DNA from: Deltaproteobacteria bacterium HGW-Deltaproteobacteria-22
GTDB lineage: Bacteria > Myxococcota_A > Polyangia > HGW-17
Length of the DNA: 43,266 bases
Reading direction: 5' to 3'
Assembly: GCA_002841825.1 (NCBI GenBank)
Contig: PHAZ01000007.1
Span: 34,928-78,193, forward strand
Shown here: positions 16,101 to 22,124 of the stretch, one piece after another
Position numbering within the stretch: position 1 is the stretch's first letter
Layout of the letters: every line of letters starts with the position of its first letter
Notes under the pieces: generated by a model
Databases searched by the model: none
The model's input: the letters and a program-made list of their open reading frames with translations, nothing else
Told to the model about the DNA's origin: nothing
Made by a program: the position numbers and the translations under genes

Positions 16101-16316
16101 CTTGATCTCCCGCTCGATCTTGATGCCGACCAGGCTCTCCATCTCGGCCGGGGAGACGCCCGGGTAGACTGCGGTGATGTTGATCGTGCCCTGGGGGATC
16201 TCCGGGAAGACCTCGCGGGGCATGCGGGTGACCGCCAGATAGCCGGCGATGACCAGGAACAGGGTCAGCAGGTTCATCAGCACCGGCTGACGGACGGAGA
16301 ATTGGGAGAGGCTCAT
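13188..16316 (-). CDS. RND-family efflux transporter, inner-membrane pump (AcrB/HAE1-like)
   Basis: 1042 residues, the usual RND length. The start MSLSQFSVRQPVLMNLLTLF forms the first membrane helix; a porter domain follows (FPEIPQGTINITAVYPGVS, GVSSAEPWGVRNLELRVEV), then six helices, a second large periplasmic loop and six more helices. Around residue 400 the fourth helix carries the proton-relay Asp pair in GMIVDDAIVVVENVYR, and the C-terminal half has GIVVNDAIVLVDFIN. It exchanges protons for substrate and hands substrate to the TolC channel. ATGA overlaps join it to both the adaptor upstream and the channel downstream. Substrate cannot be told from the sequence. Confidence 0.94.
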   Translation of the reverse strand: MSLSQFSVRQPVLMNLLTLFLVIAGYLAVTRMPREVFPEIPQGTINITAVYPGVSPAEMESLVGIKIEREIKDITGIDEINVASSEGMINITVTTDEGMPEDEVSRVGLDIQSAIGRIADLPADMVKPVVKVAKMEIPVVWLGLQSELPEMTTRKIAKDIQDELERLQGVSSAEPWGVRNLELRVEVSPEKLHAYNLNISRVMDVITARQSDIPGGTVKLDRGEYLIRVLGKASDARAIREVVLKTTTLGTVRVKDVARVEEVLEDAQTLGRVGGFRSIYIPVNRKNDVDSIRLSDKIKNYMNTWNANAPDGISLAILFDTSKFIKRRQNTMYSNGLTGFVLVLILLFVFLSFKAAVLTAIGIPVAFMGTFVIMQLMGITMNMMSMFGLIIALGMIVDDAIVVVENVYRYLMLGMTPKEAAIKGTNEVFWSVIGAVSTTVVAFSTLAFLPGNMGKILSVVPIVVAIALSMSLFEALFVLPSHCAEVLRTPKHLKGEVNAEGITGEARWFIAMREGFAWFLRKVTRYWYVSLILFIVGFMATLIISGRGLEFNPFPAKTIRRASINFEAAVGTKIEHTEKVVKELEEEIKKATIDEVESFWCMVGTTFRGHTANIGSHTAQCQINFAHDGNTSPRKPELMLNLWRQKLLNIPDVELFNVTVARDGPPAGSPIELQVRGPDQEGIALLSRQIREFAEKIPGVTDVTDDLISGKRELIVKVNPEQAAMYGLNPALVGLMIRRSFAGGIASKIQRDEDDINVVVKFPESRRQSINEILNMELTSPLTGKLIPFSAVATLEKGVGPGRLQRVNFKRTVTVSGDIDQRKTTSVKVNAELHKFTNKLARENPDYEFVYEGESKTSDELMDFVKMAALLSLLGIYIILATIFQSFLQPLIVLMAVPFGAVGVIVGLKFHNLPISMTALLGVVALLGIVVNDAIVLVDFINNARKEGMPLRDAVVQGGKLRLRPVILTTVTTVAGLLPMGLGVFGSEEFLQPMALSIVWGLGFSTILTLLLVPCIYMLIDAIRRGFWWIVRLVIPKNEVSA

Positions 16317-17611
16317 GGTTTTCTCTCCTTGGCGGGCGGCGTCCCCGTCGCAGGCGGCGTCCCCGTCGCAGGCGTTGCATCCTGCGTGGGCACTGACGCC
16401 TGATCCGGCGAGGCCGCGGTCTGGGCGTCCACGAGTTCCTTGTTGATCCCGGTCTCGATCATCTGGACACGCACGCTCGCCTTGTCGCGCAGCTTGGTGT
16501 TGCCGGCGATGACCACGCGGGTGCCCGGCGACAGCCCGGACGTGACCTCATACCAGCCCTCATAGGTGCGCCCCAGGGTCACTTCCTTCATCTCCGCGGG
16601 CCCGGCGGTCTCGTGGTTGGCCGTGGCCGGCACCGAGAACACCCACATTTTTCCAAGCCGCTCGACGAGGGCCTCGGCCGGCACGAAGAGCCCGGTAACG
16701 GGCTTCTTCGATATCTTCGCCCGCAACGTCATGCCCGAGAGGATCCACCACTTGCGCTGCACCGGCGCGTGGCCGTTTTCCATGTTCTTCATGTCCGGAA
16801 GCGGCACCTTCAGCACGTTGGGAAACCGGATCTCCACAGGAAACGCACCCAACTGGGGGTCCTGGGCGGGGCTGATCGAGTGGATCGTCCCGCGGATGCC
16901 GCGGTCCGGATAGGCCAGCGGCGTGATCCAGACGGTGTCATTCTGGGAGATGAACTTGATGTCCAGCTCGGAGATGCCCACGATCATCCGGATCGTCGTC
17001 AGATCCACGATGCGGTACAGTGGCGTACCCATGTTCACGTAGTTGCCGACCTCCTGGAACTTCGCGGAGATCTCCCCTGTGAAAGGAGCGTACAGGCCGG
17101 TTCCGTAGAGGGTCTCGTCGAGCTGGGACATCCCTGCGTTGGCCGCCGTCAACTGGGTCTTGCGCGTCTTGAACAGCAGATCGGCGGTCTCCAGATCCCG
17201 GTTCGTGACTGCGCCGCGATCGTACAGTTCCTTGACCTTCTTGTAGTCGCTCTCGGCCTGCGTCAGGGAATTCTGGATCTCCTGAACCTGCGCGGCGGCC
17301 TGGTTCTTCCGGGACCACAGACCCAGACTGCGGACCCGCGCCAGGGGCCTGCGCTCAAACACGGTCTCGCCGACCTCGGCGGGCAGGAACTGCAATTTGC
17401 CCGGCTGTTCGACCGACAGCGTGACCTCGCGCAGCGGAAGCGCCTGTCCCATCGCGTGAATCAGCGGTACATAGGTCTCGGTCTGAACGGTCATCGCCTT
17501 GACAAGCTGGGGTGGCAGGACAAAATCGTCCTTCTTGCCTTTCTTGGACGGTCCGCCGCAGCCGGAGACCAGCCAGAGGGCACTTAGGGATAAAAGAAGA
17601 ATATTTCTCAT
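16313..17611 (-). CDS. RND efflux periplasmic adaptor lipoprotein
   Basis: 432 residues. MRNILLLSLSALWLVSGC is a lipoprotein signal (Cys18). Domains in order: lipoyl half (VTLSVEQPGKLQFLPAEVG), helical hairpin (about residues 105-160), second lipoyl half (GLYAPFTGEISAKFQEVGNYV), beta-barrel, and membrane-proximal domain with GWYEVTSGLSPGTRVVIAGN. It links the RND pump to the TolC-like channel. The C-terminal 40 residues are Ala/Thr/Pro-rich with a duplicated ATGTPP encoded by an 18-bp repeat near 16340-16375, and look disordered. Four-base overlaps with the regulator and the pump indicate one translationally coupled operon. Confidence 0.92.
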   Translation of the reverse strand: MRNILLLSLSALWLVSGCGGPSKKGKKDDFVLPPQLVKAMTVQTETYVPLIHAMGQALPLREVTLSVEQPGKLQFLPAEVGETVFERRPLARVRSLGLWSRKNQAAAQVQEIQNSLTQAESDYKKVKELYDRGAVTNRDLETADLLFKTRKTQLTAANAGMSQLDETLYGTGLYAPFTGEISAKFQEVGNYVNMGTPLYRIVDLTTIRMIVGISELDIKFISQNDTVWITPLAYPDRGIRGTIHSISPAQDPQLGAFPVEIRFPNVLKVPLPDMKNMENGHAPVQRKWWILSGMTLRAKISKKPVTGLFVPAEALVERLGKMWVFSVPATANHETAGPAEMKEVTLGRTYEGWYEVTSGLSPGTRVVIAGNTKLRDKASVRVQMIETGINKELVDAQTAASPDQASVPTQDATPATGTPPATGTPPAKERKP

Positions 17612-18123
17612 CGCGAGGTTCCTTTCCCCTCATCGGTTTTATTTTTTTCTGATTCGATCTGGACCTTACTCCAGCGCTCGAAGGCATGACTCACCATTTC
17701 AAAGAAAAATGCGTGGAATTCGGCCATCTCCCGGACGTTCTGCTGCACGTTGTCGGAGAGGTTCCCTATGATGTCCATGTGGCTCTGCCAGAAGTCCCGC
17801 ATACCCCGGATGGCGTTCATCTTGCTCTTGAACATCTCCACCATGAAATTCTTGCGCAGCCGCCAGCGATGTCCCCTCTGACCGGGCGCCGGACACTTCT
17901 CCAGGTGGCCGAACTGCTCCAGAATCCGCAGCGTCTGCGAAAGCGCACCCTTGGAACCGCCGGTGAGCTGGATCAGATCCTGCGTGGATTTCTCGGGCGG
18001 ATCCGTCAACACCATCACCGCGAAGATCCGGCCGGCCAGGGGCGGCATGCCGAACGATTCCATGCGCAGCGCGTACTCTTCAATTAATCTTTCCACCCGG
18101 GGCGTCAATTCAATTGTAGACAA
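17608..18123 (-). CDS. GbsR/MarR-family transcriptional regulator of the efflux operon
   Basis: 171 residues. The winged helix has the GbsR-type layout: LAGRIFAVMVLTDPP, then STQDLIQLTGGSKGALSQTL (recognition helix with SKG), then LEKCPAPGQRGHRWRL (wing). A C-terminal helix pair probably mediates dimerisation. The start is a TTG at 18123, chosen because a complete GGAGGTGA (18128-18135 on the minus strand) sits four bases before it and no ATG is placed as well. It is the first gene of the efflux operon and overlaps the adaptor gene by 4 bp. A perfect inverted repeat lies exactly in its promoter spacer, so autorepression relieved by pump substrate is the likely mode. Confidence 0.87.
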   Translation of the reverse strand: MSTIELTPRVERLIEEYALRMESFGMPPLAGRIFAVMVLTDPPEKSTQDLIQLTGGSKGALSQTLRILEQFGHLEKCPAPGQRGHRWRLRKNFMVEMFKSKMNAIRGMRDFWQSHMDIIGNLSDNVQQNVREMAEFHAFFFEMVSHAFERWSKVQIESEKNKTDEGKGTSR

Positions 18124-18157
18124 GCCTTCACCTCCGGAAGAGGATGTTGTGCAGGTA

Positions 18158-18187
18158 TTTGTAGTTTAGTGAGTACTAAACATTCAA
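18158..18187 (-). promoter_or_regulatory. Efflux-operon promoter with operator filling the spacer
   Basis: On the minus strand TTGAAT (18182-18187) and TACAAA (18158-18163) are 18 bp apart. The 18-bp spacer (18164-18181) is exactly the inverted repeat GTTTAGT-N4-ACTAAAC, with 7-bp perfect arms. Binding of the adjacent GbsR-like regulator here would block polymerase. Confidence 0.6.
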
Positions 18188-18249
18188 CACCTACATGCTC
18201 GTTCTAGCGATTGAAAACACATTTGGCAAGGGGAAAATTCCATTCCTGT

Positions 18250-18271
18250 AAAAAATTTTCCACCCAGGGTG
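18250..18271 (-). terminator. Weak terminator after the unknown membrane-protein gene
   Basis: On the minus strand CACC-CTG-GGTG (18261-18271) is followed by GGAAAA-type bases and a run of six T (18250-18255). The stem is short. An overlapping 8-bp inverted repeat, GGAAAATT with AATTTTCC (18232-18239 and 18254-18261), could form an alternative stem. Confidence 0.35.
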
Positions 18272-18286
18272 ATATTTTGGGCATTT

Positions 18287-19069
18287 TTACGACAGGCGTT
18301 CGGACACGGGCCGGATCGCGATCACGAAAAGCACGGCGCCGGCATAGGCCAGCAGCGTACCGACGACCACGCCCAGGGTGGGATAGGCAAACTGGACAAT
18401 ATGTGAATATACCAGGATGTTCACCGACGAAAAAATAAGGATCTTCCCCGTGGCGCGGGCGAAATCCGGGCCCTGGGTGAGGGTCAGAATCACCATCGAG
18501 GACATCATCACGGCCGGAAAGGTGGAGACGATGCCGGTGATCCAGGACGAGGTCGTCAAGGAGATGGCCACGACGCTGGCCACCAGGCCCCCCGAAAAGA
18601 GGGCACGCAGCAGAAACTGCCAGGTGGACCAAGTCTTCTCACGACGTGGAGGCGTGCGCACCTTCAGGATCTTCTCGGCAAAGACCATGGTGGCGACCAG
18701 GATCAGGGTGTAGGCCGCCAGCGACTGCCAGGGCGTCAGCGGAAAACGCGAGGTGAGCCACGCCGCGCCGAACCAGTACAGAAGGGAGATGCCGGTCGCG
18801 AGGACGAGACCCCGGGGCACCAGCCAGATGAACAGCGCAAGGAAGATGGAGTTGATGCCCATGCCGACAGGGACCGACGCGGCCGCACCGGCTGCGTATT
18901 GCGGACCCCGCAGCACGGCCATGAAGATCAGGGACACCAGCAGGTTGCTCGGCAGGTTCACGAGCAGACCGCCCACGCGGCTGCCCTTCTTCTCCGCGAT
19001 CCAGGTCGCTGTGGAGATCCAGCTCCCGGCAATCACGAAGGCGAGGAAAATCTGAAGTGCGGTCAACAA
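18287..19069 (-). CDS. Multi-spanning membrane protein of unknown function, two similar halves
   Basis: 260 residues from a TTG at 19069, preceded by AAGGAAG; a start at 19126 would add a polar leader that does not look natural. About eight membrane helices are visible. The first half contains GSWISTATWIAEKKGSRVGG then NLPSNLLVSLIFM, and the second SLTTSSWITGIVSTFPAVMM then SSMVILTLTQG; both place a Gly/Ser-rich helix before a Pro and a run of small residues, suggesting an internal duplication of a four-helix unit. A polar loop (KVRTPPRREKTWS) separates the halves. I do not recognise the family. It ends the minus-strand run that includes mlaE-like and tmk. Confidence 0.7.
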   Translation of the reverse strand: MLTALQIFLAFVIAGSWISTATWIAEKKGSRVGGLLVNLPSNLLVSLIFMAVLRGPQYAAGAAASVPVGMGINSIFLALFIWLVPRGLVLATGISLLYWFGAAWLTSRFPLTPWQSLAAYTLILVATMVFAEKILKVRTPPRREKTWSTWQFLLRALFSGGLVASVVAISLTTSSWITGIVSTFPAVMMSSMVILTLTQGPDFARATGKILIFSSVNILVYSHIVQFAYPTLGVVVGTLLAYAGAVLFVIAIRPVSERLS

Positions 19070-19142
19070 GGAACATCTTCCTTTCCGGGAAGAAACACCC
19101 CGGGCCCATGATGCGCCCCGTATCAAGGCGCCCGAACCTCAG

Positions 19143-19946
19143 TCAGTGGAAGACCAGGAGCAGCACGTCGGTGAGCAGCACGTCAAAGAACAGGATCGAG
19201 ACCGACGACCATACGACCGCACGGGTGGTGGCCCGACCGACGCCGGCGGCGCCCCCGTCGGCGTAAAAACCCTGGTAGCAGGAAATCGTGGAGAAGACCA
19301 CCCCGAACACGGTGGCCTTGATCAGGCCCTCGAGGATGTCGCGTGCGTCGATGTACCATTCAATGTTGTACCAGAAGGGTCCTTCGTCGACACCCATGAG
19401 GGTGACGGCGACGAACGTGGCGCCCCCGATGCCGACGAGTATGAATACCATCGTCAGCAGCGGCATCATCAGCACGCCGGCCACCACCCGGGGCGAAACC
19501 AGGTACTGCACCGGCGAAACGGCCATGGTGTTCAGCGCGTCGATCTGCTCGGTGATGCGCATGGAGCCAAGCTCGGTGGCCATGGCCGAGCCCGCGCGCG
19601 CGGTCACCATCAGCGCGGTCAGCACCGGCGCGAGCTCGCGGGAGAGCGAAAGCGCCACGGTGACGCCGATGAAGGCCTCCGCCTGGAACATCTTGAAGGT
19701 GTACACGGTCTGCAGGGAGAACGCCGCGCCGGTGAACGACGCGACCAGCGCCACGATGCCCAGCGAACCGATGCCGACGAAGTCCATCGCCGAGACGAAG
19801 TTGCGCCAGCGGAACGGCGGCCGAAAAAGCCAGAAAAGCGAGGAGAACAGAAGCATGAAGATGTTCCCGACCTGGGTGAAGAAGGCCAGAAACGGCGCAA
19901 AGAAGGCGTCGGCGGCCCGGTTCAGGAATCTCCAGAGGCTTCCCAT
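19143..19946 (-). CDS. mlaE: MlaE-type ABC transporter permease (phospholipid/lipid trafficking)
   Basis: 267 residues from the ATG at 19946, matching the usual length of about 260. The family signature is clear: the amphipathic N-terminal helix before ALVASFTGAAFSLQTVY, then LSLSRELAPVLTALMVTARA and GSAMATELGSMRITEQIDAL, which is the coupling region to the ATPase, followed by DALNTMAVSPVQYLVSPRV and four further helices. In MlaFEDB-type systems this subunit forms the lipid channel with an ATPase (MlaF) and an MCE protein (MlaD). Neither is adjacent, so the partners must be encoded elsewhere. It begins 4 bp after the tmk stop. Confidence 0.88.
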   Translation of the reverse strand: MGSLWRFLNRAADAFFAPFLAFFTQVGNIFMLLFSSLFWLFRPPFRWRNFVSAMDFVGIGSLGIVALVASFTGAAFSLQTVYTFKMFQAEAFIGVTVALSLSRELAPVLTALMVTARAGSAMATELGSMRITEQIDALNTMAVSPVQYLVSPRVVAGVLMMPLLTMVFILVGIGGATFVAVTLMGVDEGPFWYNIEWYIDARDILEGLIKATVFGVVFSTISCYQGFYADGGAAGVGRATTRAVVWSSVSILFFDVLLTDVLLLVFH

Positions 19947-19950
19947 GCGT

Positions 19951-20553
19951 CTATCCGGGCAGCAGGCCGCGCACCGACAACTCCATGAGCGCGGTGCGGA
20001 CCAGATGCTGGGGCGGGAGGCTGGCGTCAAGCGTCACCAGCGAGGATCCGAAGGTGCGGGACAGGTCCCGGTAGCGTTGTGCGACCTTCTCCTGGAAATC
20101 GGCGCCTTCCAGGTTCTCGCGCAGGCCGCCGCGGTTCTGGATGCGGGCCTGGGCCACTTCATAAGGCAGGTCCAGGAAGAATATCACGCCGGGAAGCGGC
20201 GCGCGGGCGTTGCAGTGGGAGACCCAGGCGACGTCCTCGTCGATGCCCTGATAGGCCAGGGAGGACAACACGTAGCGGTCCGTGATCACCCATGTGCCCT
20301 TCTGCAGGTTGGGCAGGATCTCCGAGAGCCAGTGATGTCTCCGGTCAGCCGCGAACAGCAGCGCGTACACGGCCGGATCCGGGGTGTCGGCCGACCTGAG
20401 CAGTTCGCGCAGGAGCCGGCCAACGGGTCCCGAGGAGGGCTCGGCGGTACGGTGGACCACCAGACCGCTGGCCGTCAGCGTCGCATGAAGTCCATGGGCG
20501 AAGGTGGTGGTGCCGGCGCCGTCGATGCCCTGAAGTCGATGACATGATTTCAC
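19951..20553 (-). CDS. tmk: Thymidylate kinase (dTMP kinase) with variant P-loop
   Basis: 200 residues, from a GTG overlapping the upstream stop (GTGA). The enzyme phosphorylates dTMP to dTDP for DNA synthesis. Family marks: QGIDGAGTTTFAHGL (P-loop), EPSSGPVGRLLRELL (dTMP-binding, normally EP...G), VITDRYVLSSLAYQG (DR(Y/H) motif), FFLDLPYEVAQARI and a short LID region with RGGLRENLE. The P-loop Lys of GAGKST is replaced by Thr here (codons GGC ACC ACC ACC). I cannot say whether this variant is active, although the rest of the protein is conserved. It is coupled to the outer-membrane protein upstream and to mlaE downstream. Confidence 0.85.
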   Translation of the reverse strand: MKSCHRLQGIDGAGTTTFAHGLHATLTASGLVVHRTAEPSSGPVGRLLRELLRSADTPDPAVYALLFAADRRHHWLSEILPNLQKGTWVITDRYVLSSLAYQGIDEDVAWVSHCNARAPLPGVIFFLDLPYEVAQARIQNRGGLRENLEGADFQEKVAQRYRDLSRTFGSSLVTLDASLPPQHLVRTALMELSVRGLLPG

Positions 20554-21455
20554 CGTATGAAGAAGCGCAGGTCAAGTCCGACGATGGTGGCCCGATCGCC
20601 GTCGAGCTGGTGCTGGATGGAGAACTCGACGGAGGAACCCTTGGTGATGTAACCCAGACCGCCGGACACGAAGGTCTGATCCAGGAACTCGCGGCGGCTG
20701 CCGCCTCCCCGGATGACAATACCCTGAGCGAAAAAGAACTCGGCTCCACCGCGAATCCAGGGCTTCTTGCCCTCGATAAGCCCGTCCACCTCCAGCATCA
20801 ACTGGTTCTTGAACAGCCGGGCCGCCACGCCCGCGCCGAACACATACGGCCGGTCATCGGAGTGATCCGACAGCAGATCGTAGGCGACCGCACCGACGGA
20901 GAACATGTCTCCGATCTTGGCGATCGCACCCACGTCGAGCGTGAAGAACTTTTCCTTCACGTCGCCGGTAGGCAGACCATTGAGTTCATAGTTATAATAA
21001 TGACCATTGACGCCGATCGCGAGCCATTCCGAAAAGGCCAGCGACAAGGCCAGACCGGCGCGCCATAGTTTTTCGTCCAACTTTGTGCCGGTGGCCACGT
21101 CCTCGGGTTCGGCCGACCCCATCGAGGTGAAGAGACCGGCGGCAAGACGCTCGTTCTTGAACGAATCGACCAGCGCGGTCAGCCCGTTGTGACCTGAGGT
21201 CTTGTTGTTGTAGTGGTAGTAGTTTTCCCAGATGTACGAGCGTACGAGGCTCATGGCTGCGGGATTGGCGATCAGGGCGTCGGAGCCCGTGCCCGAGGCG
21301 ATCACGGCGCCGCCAAGGCCCAACCCGCGGGCGCCCATGGGCTCCAGCCAAGGCTCATAGGCGGATGCCGGAGTCGGCGCAAGGAAAAGCAGCACTCCGG
21401 ACAGGAAGGCCCAGATTCGGATTTGCCGGAACACGGTCTCAGGTTTCAAAATCAT
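20550..21455 (-). CDS. Predicted outer-membrane beta-barrel protein (PorV/FadL-like)
   Basis: 301 residues from the ATG at 21455, which has a G-rich Shine-Dalgarno (GGGGG) upstream and starts a region leading into a signal peptide (WAFLSGVLLFLAPTPASA). The mature start, EPMGARGLGLGGAVIASGTG then SDALIANPAAMSL, is the conserved N-terminal hatch-like motif of PorV/FadL-type barrels (GARxxGMGGA...NPA). The rest alternates polar and hydrophobic residues in about a dozen strands and ends in ...DLRFFIR, an aromatic barrel terminus. The cargo or partner is unknown. It overlaps the tmk start by 4 bp, which is an unusual pairing. Confidence 0.75.
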   Translation of the reverse strand: MILKPETVFRQIRIWAFLSGVLLFLAPTPASAYEPWLEPMGARGLGLGGAVIASGTGSDALIANPAAMSLVRSYIWENYYHYNNKTSGHNGLTALVDSFKNERLAAGLFTSMGSAEPEDVATGTKLDEKLWRAGLALSLAFSEWLAIGVNGHYYNYELNGLPTGDVKEKFFTLDVGAIAKIGDMFSVGAVAYDLLSDHSDDRPYVFGAGVAARLFKNQLMLEVDGLIEGKKPWIRGGAEFFFAQGIVIRGGGSRREFLDQTFVSGGLGYITKGSSVEFSIQHQLDGDRATIVGLDLRFFIR

Positions 21456-21547
21456 ACAGAACCCCCGGAATAATTCCCCGACGAACAAACCATGGATTTG
21501 CGGCAATTGCAACTTTTGGCGAGGGTCGTGAGGGGCAGCGATGACGA

Positions 21548-22108
21548 TCAGATTTTCAGTTTGAACGGCGAGACCTGACCCTTGGCGCGTTTACGGATCT
21601 GCGCCTTGAGTTCATAATACCGCTCGGAGATCTGGATCAGGCGCTCGGTGCGGCGCACAAGCTCGGCCTTGAGCAGTTCGCGCTCACGGGCCTCGCGCTC
21701 CAACATCTCCTGGTATTTAATCTGCACCATGGCCTCGTCGGTCACGTTGCGCAGGATGACCAGGGTCCCCTCGAGCACCTTCTCTTCGCCGAGCAAGGGG
21801 ATGGCGCTCAGAATGAAGCGGAACTCCTCCTGGGTCTCAAGGATGGTGGCGACGACCTCGTCGAAGCGCACCTGCCGGTTCTGGTCGACGGCCTCCTGGA
21901 CGATGTCCATCGGCATGCTCATGATCTCGGACAGCGTCAACCCCTTGAGTTTGCGGGCGACGTTGCGCGGGAACAGGGAGAAGAACACCCGGTTGAAGTC
22001 CACGATCACCCCTGAGGGATCGGTGGTGAACCACGCATCGATTACAACATCTTTGACTTCCTGGAAGGCGGCGGATTGACTCATGGTGGGTACGGTAAAA
22101 GAAACCAT
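21548..22108 (-). CDS. PAS-domain protein with C-terminal coiled coil
   Basis: 186 residues; an ATG at 22084 (MSQSAAF) is an alternative and neither has a clear ribosome site. Residues about 15-125 form one PAS domain: VVIDAWFTTDPSGVIVDFNR, then LKGLTLSEIMSM, and a PAC-like end FILSAIPLLGEEKVLEGTLV with ILRNVTDE. The rest (about 130-175) is charged and coiled-coil (QEMLEREARERELLKAELVR). There is no kinase, GGDEF or helix-turn-helix output, so it probably senses a small molecule or redox state and acts through protein contact. It lies 16 bp after the protease gene on the same strand. Confidence 0.82.
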   Translation of the reverse strand: MVSFTVPTMSQSAAFQEVKDVVIDAWFTTDPSGVIVDFNRVFFSLFPRNVARKLKGLTLSEIMSMPMDIVQEAVDQNRQVRFDEVVATILETQEEFRFILSAIPLLGEEKVLEGTLVILRNVTDEAMVQIKYQEMLEREARERELLKAELVRRTERLIQISERYYELKAQIRKRAKGQVSPFKLKI

Positions 22109-22124
22109 CGGGCGGTGTCAATCC

